From positions 8,370,001-8,434,000 of the forward strand of contig OZ234504.1 of NCBI GenBank assembly GCA_965153455.1: DNA of 64,000 nt, in the 5' to 3' direction. Of this stretch, positions 46,195 through 58,495 are shown in pieces. The position numbers and the translations under genes are program-made. The stretch's first letter is position 1; every line of letters begins with the position of its first letter. Source of the DNA: Sphagnum compactum (taxonomy: Eukaryota; Bryophyta; Sphagnopsida; Sphagnales). The notes beneath the pieces are model-generated. The model was not told where the DNA came from. It ran no database searches and saw only the letters and a list, made by a program, of their open reading frames with translations.

Positions 46195-48726
46195 AAAGGT
46201 TTGCCCTTCTGTGCATGGCATTCTATTTTGACTGCCTGATTAGCAGCGATTCTCATTGTAGAAGCAGACAACTTAGTACCCCTGTGAGGCACTGTATGTA
46301 TGAATTTTTGTCTCTGCAAATTGGAACCAACAATGGGCATACTGAACCAGTCCAAATCATTCTGAGGCTGATGAAGAATGTCTGGCCGTTTTAGTTTCTG
46401 GTTCTTGAAAGAATAGAGATGCACCAGACTATTTGTGGTGGCTACACACAGCAGGCAGCATTCAATTTAGTATAAGGTGAGCACTGCAGTGGGGCAGCAT
46501 TTACATAAGTCCAGTGCATTTGGGTGCTGGGAGATGTAAGTGTAGACAGTCAAGAAGGTCATTGTCTTTGCAAATTTATAGTGCACCAAGCAGAAGTGTA
46601 ATGCATATGAGCTTGACTCTGCACTCTGAACATCATGAGTTCTTGTGTTATCCTTGTGCATAGCATTGCTATGACACTCTCTGGGGGACAATTGTGCATG
46701 AAGTGGTCACAATCCCATTTCTGTCATCCTGATGAGGCAACTTTGGAGTTTTGACATTGCTCTCAGACCAGAAGTCTTGTTCTAGAGTTCAAAAGTTTTG
46801 CTCCAAAATTCAGAATTTGATGGAACTTTCATGTAGTGTTGCATGTTGAGTCCAGGAAGGAATGGCATACCGCTGGGTACTGAGTACTGCTCTCTTGCAC
46901 AACTCTGACAGCTGGGTTGAAGTTTCAGTTTGGAACTTTTTTTTTTGAACTGGAGCTTCTTGACCCTATGAGGTAATCATGTTTCTTTGCACTGCAGGAA
47001 CTACTATACCTGTTCGCTGCTCTGTTGCATTAGAAATTATGCCACCTTTCTTTGATGACCTTTCTTGAACAGAACTATGTATTCTGTTAACTCTGATGGG
47101 ATCCTTGTACAAAGTAGAGCTTGTGTATGTTCCTTGCATCACAATATTGTTAACATACAGCTTTGCCAATCCCCAACCCTTTTCTATGAGATGCATTGCA
47201 GCAATGTGGAGTTTCCATGCTTGTATATCTATCTATCCACCAGTTTTAGTGTGCCATCTTTCAACTTTGAACCTCCTCTGGTAACACCTCACACACTATC
47301 TCACTTGTTCTCATCCTGATCCTCCCTATACCTCAATCACTATGCTCAAAGCAACTTTAGGAGGAAGAACAACTTTAGGAGTTATTTCCGTAAGTTCATT
47401 TCCTGTCTGTCATCCAAACAATGAGGTAGATAAGGCCACTTTGGTGGAAGTTGGTATAATAAACCTTACTCTGTCTTGCAATACATCGGCTATTTTGTGG
47501 TTGATCCATTGATGTTGTAGGGTAAAGCCCCACAGTGTGGACACTCCCAGATTAAGGGTCCCGTGATGAGTTGATAACCTTGTCTGGCCTCACATTTTTG
47601 GAATGTTGTGGCTTTTATCAATCAAAAAGCATGAAGTGAAGATTTTGAAAGGATTAAAGGGCCCTTCGTTTTTTTGTCTTGGTTCCTTTTCTTCAACAAA
47701 AAATTTCAATCGCAGTGCAAAGGCTGCAAACATCCTCCAACTTAAATTTAGTGGTAGCTATAGGCCTAACTACTTCCCAACTTCCACTGCTTCAAAACAC
47801 ATCTTCCATCTCCATGACTGACTTATTACAAAGCAGCCGGTTTTTGATATGGAAAAATACGACCAACCTATTACAAGTAGTCAGTTTTTGTCAGGGATAG
47901 GTTTTGACATCAAGTTTGAGCTAACTTGACATCCTGTAAATTCTCCCTTTTCTTTTTTTCCTTTTTCTTATCCATTTGTACATTTTGCTAATCTATGGTG
48001 TGTCTATCAATAAAATTTTACAGGGTTGCATCAGTCTAATGGGAGATATGCATATTGAAGTAAAAGGCTTTGGAGAGAAAAGAATTGTGTATGGGATAGA
48101 ATTGTGAAATGCAACAGAGTACAAAGGTTGCCCTGTACCTGGTGCTCACACTGTTAGGAATCATAGGCGCAAAGCGGATGACCAACTGGACTTCTTGTAT
48201 GAACTATGAACCTTTGAGAAAAGCTTTGTCTAATGACTAGGTTGCACCATCCGTGATCCAGAAAATGAAATTATTGCAGACTTACTAGGGTTCGGGTAAT
48301 GGAACTGGGTCGAAGAGGTCAGTAACACTTGTGTGGGCAGGTGGTACCTGTGATTTCTCTGCCCATGGTAAAGGGAAAACAAGGTTCTGCCCTTCCTTTT
48401 TTGGGTCACAGTAGCTTAAGTAATAGAGTGGAACACAAAATGAAGAAAGCAACCTCTGAAGCATTGAGTTACAATGAGCAGTGAACTTATCCAAAAAATC
48501 TTCCATCACCCACATGCTGCACAAGAACTGAATAAACTTCATGCCCATAGCAAATGACATCGAGAGAGGAAAATTGGCCTCTGCATTGGATTAGGACCAT
48601 CCTGAAGAGAAAAAAAAGGGTCCCAGCATGTATCGGAAACATTTCTAATAAAGTTCGAAATTGTCAGAGTTTCTCTAATGACACATTACACTGTCATAGA
48701 ATTATGCTGTAACCACTTTCCATCTC
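46195..48726. other. convergent 3' region between the SEC14 and TRAF1-type genes
   Basis: Both neighbours end here, so both 3' untranslated regions should lie at the margins. No other gene is recognised. The open frames present (for example 48285-48560 minus) lack recognisable features. Confidence 0.45.
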
Positions 48727-51700
48727 CTATGGCTGCTGCTGTGCTGGAGCATATACTGAGTATCTGTTGTGCCCCAGAGAGAAGCCTGAACAGTCAGGGG
48801 CAGGCACATGGTGGTTTTGCACTAATGGATACCCCATATGCACATCCAGCCCATTCCTTACATTGTTGCTATTGCTCCCTGCTTGCATTCCTGCACTTGC
48901 TATTGGCCAGAAGTGTGATAACACCCCATCAAGAACTCCACCATGAGGGTTGTGAAGTCGCCCAAGGGGCTGGTGGGAGAAAGGTGTATTTATCCTCCTG
49001 CTATCTGTTAGATTGTTGCCGGTGCTGTTGTTGCAATTGCCTTCCATGCCATGCAAGCGTGATAGATCACCATCCACCATCCCACCAGGCTCAGTACCGT
49101 CAACCCCAATGCCACTGACAGCACCCATTCCATCTGCACAAAGTTGGCCATATTGATTGAGTTTGTGTAACCCAGCATGCCCCCGTGCAAGTGAAAGATG
49201 GTGATTGCTAAACCCTGGGCTTCCCCCAGGATGCTGCAGTATTGCACTTAGAGCCATCCCAAAGCTTTGGTCATCCTCTAGCAAGTCGTTAATGATGTCA
49301 AGGTGAGGAAACTCTTCTGACATTACAGCCCCACTGTTCATTGATTCCATCAGCGTCACCATATTGGGTGCATGCCTGACCCCAGTCAACCCTCCGTTTT
49401 CATGCAATAACCTTTCATGTGACTGCTGGTGGTGATGATGAGAGAGATTCTCATGCTGGACCCGAGGATCCATTAAATGTGGCCTTGCTTGATCCACTTC
49501 ATCTTGCTGATTCAAAACCATCTGATGGCCCGGTGACTGCTGCTGTGACTTTGTGAGACTCCCCTGTTGCAACTGCAGCTGCTCTTGCTCCTGCTGCTTT
49601 TGCTGTTGCTGCTGGAGCATCTCAGGAGTGACAGTTCCAAATGTAATGCCCATCATAGAGCCCCTGCCACCTGTACTTCCTTGCCTACAGTTATCTTGTG
49701 AAGCCAAATTCTGCAGTAGAAATTCAACTTTTGGGTGTGGGGTAGGGGAACTTGTAATTGCTGCTGTTGTTGGGGATGTCAAAGGCGGTGACAACACCAG
49801 TGCAAAATTGCTGGAAGTGGCTGGAGTGTTAACCTGATTTGGCACAGAGTGCACATTTGAGCTACACATATATGAAGTTGATGTCTGCACCCCTGGAATT
49901 GGTGCCAGAACCCCTCCAAGGACACTGGGTGCCAATGTGACAGGGTATGTGGTGACACCAAGAGAACCTCTTGTTTTGCCTGCAGCTGCATTTCTGTAAG
50001 AGGGAGTGACAGGAGGGCTATGGGGAGTTGATCCATTACTCTGTGGTCCTCCATCCATTTCAATCCCCATCCCTAGATTCTCTGTGGCACTCATTGAGTG
50101 TGACAGTGTGGGCACAGGGTGAGATGAAGCGCCACTTGGTCGGTGGGCAGCTCCCAAGCCCAGTGCACTGGTTGGCCGGGTGGGTCCTAATGCTGGGGTG
50201 GAGCTTGAAGTATCCTCCACCCCTGCTGGAATAGAAAGTGCAGATGAGATCCCTGCTGAAAACTGAGGAATACCATTGCGTGGTGGACGAGATGATTCAT
50301 TGTTACGACTTCTTCCTGGGGCATTCCTGCCTGCAACAACCTCAAGCTTTCCTGCACTGACACCAGAAGTACTGCTAGTGCTGTCACCACTACTGCCCGC
50401 ATGGGAAAGAAATGATACACCTACAGGTGCTAGGCGTCCATTGGACACCACAGATGGGCCATTCATGGATGGTATTTCCTTACTAGATCTGGGATGGTGA
50501 TTTGTTGCCTTTTCAGCATCAGGAGTCTCTGCACCATCTGAAAGTAGTGAAGAGGTTGAAACTTCGCTTCGGCTCTCCTCTGCATGAAGCGAGCTCATGG
50601 TACCAATCGGACCAACTCTTGATGGATCAGGAACATCTTCAAGTGACCTATGGTGTAGTGAGGGTCCATCCAGTCCCATCTGATGCTGAAACAGACTCAA
50701 CTGCTCTTGTAGCAGGACCACTTCCTCCTCCTGCACCAGACATCCAGGCAACTTTGCTCAACATAGTTTAAATCCTGGACCCTTGGGCCCATCAAATGCT
50801 GCTAGCATAAATCTGCAAGCTTTGAATCTTGCAAATGAATTTGTTGTAATCCCCTTCAGAAAAAACAAACTTGATGGCAAATGAAATAGAGCTCTCATGA
50901 GAATTGAGAAATCTCCGTATTCGTGATAAGAAAGCCAGAACAAGGTTAAAACCTTTCCTTCAAGTCAAAGCAAGACTTCCAGATAAGGACTCAAGAACCA
51001 GGAAGAAAAAAGAACACAAGAGGGTAGAACTAAAACAAACAACAATAATACTAGTAGCATGAAACAAAACTGACAGTCTCTCACTTGTTCAGGGACCATT
51101 GACAGTAACATGTATGACAGCAATGTATCTATCACAGCTTACCCACTGACTTCAGCTCCCTACAGTGGATATAAGCCATGTAACCACTAGCCTATGTACT
51201 GGGTTTCTGTTGCAAGGGTCTGGAAGGACCAGGAAGACTCAGGCATGATATTGGCAACTAACACCAAAGAAAGGGAAAAAACATAGAGAAAAAAAGAGGG
51301 AAAAAAAACAGAAAACAAAGGAGTGTACAAACAGAAGAATAAGCATTGAATAATCAGACAACAGGGGAAAAGCAAAAGAGGACCAAGTGGGCTTCAAAAA
51401 GCTCCCCAATTACACAAAATCATTCAGAAAACTCTGAACACTGAAATTCCTAAAAGAAATTTCTCTATAGTGAGCAACCATGTAATCCTCTTAAACAGAA
51501 TCTTTGGAGAGTAGCCTTTATTCTTCAGACAGACAATAAGACCAATCATCTGAGAAACAAAGAAAACTTCAGAACCACACAGCCTCAAGGACCTGTCAAA
51601 TCTCTCTATTGATAAAGCCCAACTTAGCAGTAATAGAGATATTGGAATGAGGCATACATATCATGTCAATACCTGCATACTCTGGTTGAGAGCGTTTGCA

Positions 51701-54700
51701 AAATATATCACAGGAATCATTGGAAAATGCAATGTACCTTTTCAAAAAGGCGTTGCTCGAGCCATTGCACCCTTTCCTTCAGAGAAAGGATGACTGTTTC
51801 TGCATCAACTCCTGCAATGCTACGGCTACTGCTAGCCTCGCCAGGACCATTCAGATCCATTCCAGTCAATTGTAAAATGCCTTCAGCTTCTATAAACTGC
51901 CCAACAGTGTCATATGCCTCATTTTCTGCTCTGCTTGTTCCTCTACATCAATGAGCAAGAAATTTATGATAAGCAGTTTGGGTTTCAAACAGAGCCCAAG
52001 GATAGGAGCATCCCTGGATGAGCACAAAGACATGAGAAACATAGCTAAAATAAAAAGAAATAATTGGGACAACAGGAAGGATAAGCCTTTCTATTGAAAC
52101 AAGTGTACCAAAGTATTGCAAAATTGAGAAGTAGTCCTCTAAGGGCCACAACAGGAAGCCAAAACAAACCTGCTAGAAGCATGATTTTGAAAGTATTGCA
52201 CATTTGATAAGTAGTCCTCTAAGGGCCACAACAACAAGAGAAAACAAACCTGCTAGAAGCAAGATTTTGGTCTGGCACGCTGGCTCGCAAGTTAAATGAG
52301 CCATTCAAAGAGGGTCGGACTGATGGGAGAGAATCAGATGAGCAAGTAGAGGAGCTATCATCTAGAGCTGAAGCTCGGTGCTTCCGTTCCCCCCCGCCAT
52401 TCTGTGTCAAACCCTCTTCCAAAACAGCTCCACTAAATCCTGCAACTTCCATGCCACTTTGACCATATGAACCCTCTCTTTCCCAGCCAGTGAGATCATT
52501 ATCTCCATCCTCAATTGCTGGCCCCAATGTGCCCACCACATCATCTACTGTATCCATCCCACTTAAATCATCTTCTTCCTCTCCTATGTCTGCAGGGGTA
52601 AGCAGCAGAATTTCATGTTCCTTCAGTAGTCTTTCCTTTGGCCTCAAAACATCAGACTTTCGTTGACGATCTTCCTGTTCCAACCGAACACGTTTCTCCT
52701 CAGCCTCCTTGTCCTTCTCCTTTCGGTCCTTCCTCCTTTGTTTTGCCTGCAGAAACACACTGCAGTTTCTGACAACATAGACCAATATTGTGAAGCTAAG
52801 GTGGTGACAGCAGAGAAACTGTCACAGTCCCTGAACATAACATGACAAGCGTTCCCCATCTGGCAAACTTCTAGATTTGTCAATTCATCACTCCATATGT
52901 TTCAAACCTGTTTCTTTTTGGAGCGTTTCTCTCTTTCAGCTGCCTCACGCTTGGCTCGAAGTTCAGTCTCAGCTTGTCCAGCAGCTTCTTCCTCCCGGAT
53001 AAGCTCTTCCTGCCTTTTCAATGCAACTGCCTCCCGATACGCAACTTCCACACGGTTGCTGCATCATGAAACTACACATAGTTTAGGAAGGTTGTCATAG
53101 TGACAAAAGGAACATAGAAAACCAAGAGATTATACTGGTTGTCAAAATTGGGGCATAAACATGGTTGCATGTGCCACCTACGTGTAAAGATGTGCAAGCA
53201 CAAACATTTCCACAGTGCGTCTGCCAAGTTCTGTAAGCCGCCGCTCATCACATTCCACAGTATCCTTCCCAACATCATCTCCACCAGTACCATCCTGAAG
53301 CCCACCAACACCTGTAAGCTCTCAATGCTACTGTAACTCTGTTCCTAAGAAAGAGAACATAGATCGTGCTGTACTTGACTACATTCAAAAAACAGATGAA
53401 GGAAAAGCCTGTCATTAGCACAGGGCATGTCACCATGCTGAAGGCACCAGAAGTTCCTATAGATGCATGTTGTTTCATGGTCACATGCAATCAAAGCACC
53501 TGGCAATGATAGAAGAATGGAGAAGAAAGATAACCTTGGTTCGATTTTGTGGACCCTTGTCATCCTTGTATGGGGGCAGAGTTTCAGACACAACACGCTC
53601 CAGCAATTGCAAAACATCACCAGCAAGGACAAATGCATCCTTGTCCACCCAAACCACAGGATCAGTGGTCTCCTCCATATCCACACCATTCACCTTTTCC
53701 TTCTTATTACGGCTCTGATAGTCAAGGGCCTTACACCCACTGTAGAGAGCGTCCATAACCAAAGTTGAGGTCACTTCCTTCTCATTGAAAAATCGCTTCA
53801 CAACAGCCTTCAGTATCACATCAGTCTTCTCACGTGCTAACCGCCAGCGAGTGCTATCTTCCACTGCTGACCAGAATGCTCGAAAACTGCAAGATCCAAT
53901 AAAAGCACCCACAACATGTCAGACAGTCCCAGGGTAACATCTTGCTGTCTTTTGCTGTCACTCTCTATACATGTGTATACTCTCCCAATATTTTGATTTG
54001 CTTCTCTCACTCTTTCTCCAAATCAGACTGCAGATATCACTCATTGCCATACTGTGAAAGCAAGCAATGATGTACACCTGCAAGCTCCCCCTTGCCAAAC
54101 TGTTAGAAGTTTTGAGTACCAATCTACCTGGTCCACCTAGGAGTGTCCTCCATGAGCTTTCCTAACTTCTCTCGCTTCTCTTCCACAAATCTCCGGCAGA
54201 TGCCTTCCACATTTGTCAAGTAGACACGCACAAGCTCCCTCCGATACTGGCAATCTAAGCAACGAAATGGGCGGTGGGGATTCTCTCTGTGGGAAAAAAG
54301 AAAGGAGGGGTTAAAAAGCTGGTGAACATCCTCAGAATCCTCCACTTGCCTGCTGGAATGTACGAATTATGAGACAATTATCAAATCTTTGTGCAGTTTC
54401 TATTGTGTTAATGATGATAAAGGCATGGGCACAAACCTGATAACCTGCACTTGGGCCTTGATGACAAGAGTATCTGCCACTGTAAAACCATCCAATACTT
54501 TGGATAGCTCCATAAACTTCTTCCAGCCCCAGTCATGCTCTTTTTTGCAAAACCTGTGTAATGTATCTGTAGCCCCCAAAAACTAACTGGTAAGAAAGCT
54601 GACATTCCACAAAGAGTATAGAAGAAAGCCTTCTAAGTGGGAAACATGTGCGATATATACAAATTCCAAAGACAAAATGTGACAAATCTACTGTGGGCAA

Positions 54701-57406
54701 TAGTATAAACTGTGGAATCCTTCATGGGGAGGTTCAATCAATTGCACTTCATGCTTACAAATGGACCAAGTGTGGTTACATCAAGAATATCAAATCAATA
54801 CAGATGCAAGGGTGACAAGTAAGTTCTCATCTGGGCTCAGCACATTTACAAAAACCACCCAGACCACACTACCATGAAGTCACCAGTTGAGATAATTCAC
54901 CAAACACCAGATTTCCAACTCCATAAAAAACTTAACTAGTCTCACTTGTTGCATACTCAATAAACATGTGTGGAACCACACAACAGAAAAATAGAATCTG
55001 GTGTCTTCATGGGCAATGAAAACCCATTCGACCCAAAATATGAACTGAACTCAACCTCCTGGAGATGACTCGATGCACTGGCCAATAAAGCCTTTAAAAA
55101 CTAATTCAGTGCCATCCTCCACATCATTAACAACCACCCATAAATATTCTCTAGAGTATTCCTGTACAGCAGCATTACCGGAGTACTTTGACTTTTTTGG
55201 ATCCTTGTTTACAACAGCAATGGTGAACTGAGCAAAGTGGCTCCAACCTGCAGCACCATGAAAAACACAATATCCACAAACATCATCTGGTGATTCTGCT
55301 GCAAAAGAAAAATCAATAATCAAGGACAGAGAGTCAAGAACCATAGACAGATATGACAACACTAATACATAAACAAGAGATTCCAGGGAAAAGTGGGGCA
55401 AGGCATTTTATCTCATACCAGGTAAGAGCTTGTCATAGTCAGCAACACAAAGAAATAGTGAAAGATGGTTGCACACATCACATCCTTGAGGGTAGACAAG
55501 GATGTACCTGGCCAATATGGACAAAGAAGCAGGTGCTCAGACCTTTCCTAAAATACAAAATTACCAAAAAGCTTTCACAATTTCTTCCAGGACACTTCTT
55601 TTAACATCTGAAAAGGCAAAACATACCTATAACTCATGCAGAAGGTGAAGACAATGCAAAAAATTAAAAGAATCCCACGCCAATGATGAGGAAGGAACTA
55701 TCTAAGATAACAACTTTGCAGAGAAATTGCAGGCGCCTCTGACAAGTAGAAGGCTGTTTGAGTTCCCATAAACCTCAGTTGTTGCCAACATCAGAAATCT
55801 GTCATGGTTCCAAACTATCACACCTCAAGACCCTACAACATTGCTGGTGCTTTGTTGAAACTATCAGGAAAGCAGTGGAAATGCTTCCGCATACTTTCCT
55901 CAGGAAGAGACATCTCACCACTTGTAGCCACCAACTTCAAAGACATTGCTGCGTAACTCTCGCTTGCTAATCTCTGAAAAGTTTTCAATCTTCCATGTGA
56001 ACTTCCCATAGAGATCAGTTAGCTTGGGTCCTGCATAAATTCCATCCCTCGTAGCATTAGCATTGCCTACGTTATAATCATCAATGGCGTCTAGAATTGC
56101 ACCAGTATATCAGGCTCTGAATGAAGAATGGAAGCACTATGCTTAGTAGACAAGCTCTAGGAGGTCACCAATGACTTAGATTCGGTTTGACATTAAATCT
56201 ACTCAAGTACAGTAAAATGCTAACCAACTAGAACCAACCAACAAGGTCAATGAATGGTGCATTCAGATTGAACATTTCTCACCATGGAACAACACCTTGG
56301 AAGAATCAAGAGCAATGCCTCAAACACCTGGTCAACCCTTTCAGAGGTTCATCAAAGTCCTCGAGTTAGGCTATTGGCAAACAGCCAATATCACAAGGTC
56401 TTCAACTTACGGCTGTGAAGGGGAAAAGGGGGCAAGAGGGGTTGTTCTGGATTTAAAGCAGAGCATTAGTTCAAGTGCCTATGTCTGGGAGACAAATATT
56501 TTGAATGAGTGAAGAAGTGCAATATGGTGCAACCATGTTTGGGACACAATTGTTTCAAATGCTTGCAGAAGCACAATGTGGTGCAACCATGTCTGGGACA
56601 CAAAAGTTTCAAATGAGTGAAAAAGTGCAATGTGGTGCAAACCATGTTTGGGACACAAATGTCTTGCATGGGGGTTGCAGTGCAACGTGGTTCAACCATA
56701 TCTGGGACACAAATGTTTTGAATGAGTGCAGAAGTGCAGTATGGTGCAACAATGTTCCACCCTACCATGCATTAATAAGGTGCAAAATCATAACCAGTGG
56801 CAGACTGCTACCTTTGGTTATGATCCTGTACATCAATGAGTCACTCAACTGCAAAAACCTAGTTGTTCACAATATCCTGTTCAACAAACAAAAGGCTGTA
56901 ATACACAGAGGTTTCTTCAGCGTCTAACATATGGTGTGGGCTTTGAGGTTCCCCATAAGGTGAAAAGGCACAATGGATGCTAGAAACAACAAACAGATGC
57001 CCTAATAATAATCTGCACCAATACCTCACATGAGTACAAGCCTTGCAAACACAACTGGCTTCATGACTAGTTCAGTAACGTATGCGCCAGCCAGCATCGT
57101 AAAAAGAAGAAGAACATAGCGGTCCGTTGGAAACATTCCTGTTTCAAAATAAAGACTCAGACCAATAGTAGAAAAGACTATAGGAGGAGAAGGAAGGAGG
57201 AGGAGGTTACCAGTCATGGAAGACGAATTGAAGTCGTCATCCTCGTCCGTGTCCCAGTACGCCGGCGAAGTCGAGGGTGGCGACGGCTCCAGTTGCTCCC
57301 GTGATCGCCATTCGGATATCGACTCCGACGACGAATGAACCTTGGACGACATGGGCGCCTCGGATAACACACTTCCCCCTGTCTCTCCCCTGGAATGACA
57401 AGCCAT
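48727..57406 (-). CDS. TRAF1/MUSE13-MUSE14-type MATH and coiled-coil adaptor
   Basis: Orthologue of Arabidopsis TRAF1a/TRAF1b (MUSE14/MUSE13), adaptors reported to promote turnover of NLR immune receptors with SCF-CPR1 and to control ATG6/ATG13 stability in autophagy. Minus-strand exons: 57406-57211, 56030-55919, 55507-55419, 55247-55179, 54566-54437, 54286-54128, 53886-53535, 53294-53182, 53058-52908, 52746-52250, 51942-51738, 50730-48727. They total 4077 nt (1358 aa) and keep phase throughout. N-terminal SPAYWDTDEDDD motif; MATH domain about 66-199 (LYGKFTWKIENFS, QGCDVCNHLSLFLCVAD, GWSHFAQFTIAVVNKD); RPFRCLDCQYRRELVRVYLT; charged coiled coil about 415-490; second coiled coil about 670-705; long Ser/Gln/His-rich tail holding the conserved EFPHLDIINDLLEDDQ near 1162. 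The start ATG has G at -3. The last exon alone is 2 kb. Confidence 0.94.
52111..52270. repeat. 80-bp tandem duplication across the exon 10 splice donor of the TRAF1-type gene
   Basis: 52111-52190 and 52191-52270 are two 80-base copies sharing GTAGTCCTCTAAGGGCCACA and AACAAACCTGCTAGAAGC. Each contains the sequence read on the minus strand as TCTAGCAG|GTTTGT. The proximal copy (donor after 52250) is the true exon 10 end. The distal copy is an intronic duplicate donor 80 bases further on. Confidence 0.9.
56487..56757. repeat. 54-bp minisatellite in intron 1 of the TRAF1-type gene
   Basis: Five units start with GGGA(C/G)ACAAAT at 56487, 56541, 56595, 56650 and 56704 and share GTGCAATRTGGTGCAACCATG. 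Spacing is 54-55 bases. Because 54 is a multiple of three, both strands show repetitive open frames, which are not real genes. Confidence 0.9.
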
Positions 57407-57481
57407 ATCTCTAATCAATCAGAAACCCTCCTCTTCACCCCCTCTCCTTTCACGCCCCCCTTCTTCTCCCTCCTTTCCTTT

Positions 57482-57520
57482 CCTTGCCTTGCCTTGCCTT
57501 GCCTTGCCTTGCCTTGCCTT
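57482..57520. repeat. CCTTG pentanucleotide array
   Basis: Seven perfect CCTTG units plus a partial one, 76-115 bases upstream of the TRAF1-type start codon. They probably lie in the 5' leader or core promoter (GCAAG/GGCAA on the transcribed sense). Confidence 0.9.
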
Positions 57521-57949
57521 CCGTGTCCTACCACTTACAGAAACCGTAAAGGAAAACTTTGAAGAACCTCCAACAAAACACAAGACCACTTTCCCCGTCA
57601 CTCCACACCGCAACCGGTCTCGAGTTTCATAACCCTAGTTCTCCTTTGCTCGCATCTTGTTGCACACTCTCTTTTTCTCTCTGCGTGCTTCCTCGTCCTT
57701 CAGAAGATGAAGGAAACCAAAAATATTTAGGGTTTCCGCTCAAAAGCCTTTTTTCTTCCTTCCTGTCGCCCCCTCTGTTGCGTTGCTGCGACACAAAAAA
57801 AAAAAAAAACATTAAAAGAATGAAAGCGCGAGCGGCAGAAGAGACACACACACCCGCGCGCTGCAAGACACACACGACCAACAAAACCACGGGGGTCGTA
57901 GAATCTCCCCTCTGCCGCAAAGGGCAGGCCGGGAAACGGCCTCCGGCCC

Positions 57950-58495
57950 CGGTCAACGGAACGCAAGTGTACCGGGCCTGCCCCACCCAGGGGACGCCCA
58001 TCCAGTCCGATTATAGGGCATCGCACCACGCCTGATCCACTTAGAATGCATCGAATCCGGTTACAGCCCATCTCCCGGTCCTGGTCCACTTAGGAATGCA
58101 TCGAATCCGGTTACAGCCCATCTCCCGGTCCTGGTCCACTTAGGAATGCATCGAATCCGGTTACAGCCCATCTCCCGGTCCTGGTCCACTTAGGAATGCA
58201 TCGAATCCGGTTACAGCCCATCTCCCGGTCCTGGTCCACCTAGGTATAGATCCAGTTCCGTTACAGACCATCTACCCGTTCTGGTCCACTTAGGTATGGG
58301 GCATCGAGTTCCGTTACAGACCGTCTGCAGGTCCCGGTCCACCTAAGTAATGGCATCGATATCGGTTACAAGCTATGTACCAGGCCTGATCCACCTACGA
58401 AAGGTGTCAAGTCCGGTTAAAAGATCATCTACCGGGCCTGTTGCACCTAGGGTTCATTCAGACCAGTAGGGACGATGTACTACTGGGCCTGAAAA
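57950..58495. repeat. 50-bp minisatellite upstream of the TRAF1-type gene
   Basis: Units of the form CTGGTCCACTTAGGAATGCA followed by TCGAATCCGGTTACAGCCCA and TCTCCCGGTC. Four nearly identical copies at 58031, 58081, 58131 and 58181 are followed by about five progressively diverged copies to 58495, with a diverged one before. The array is GC-rich and borders abruptly on the AT-rich flank at about 58500. It lies 0.55-1.1 kb upstream of the TRAF1-type start. Confidence 0.9.

Noticed and set aside
56466-56927. Repetitive proteins of 68-140 residues on both strands (CPKHGC-type repeats)
   Set aside because: They are readings of the 54-bp minisatellite inside an intron of the TRAF1-type gene, with no start or splice support.
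57026-57418. A start for the TRAF1-type protein at 57418
   Set aside because: That codon is TTG; the first ATG in the frame is at 57406, with a good context.
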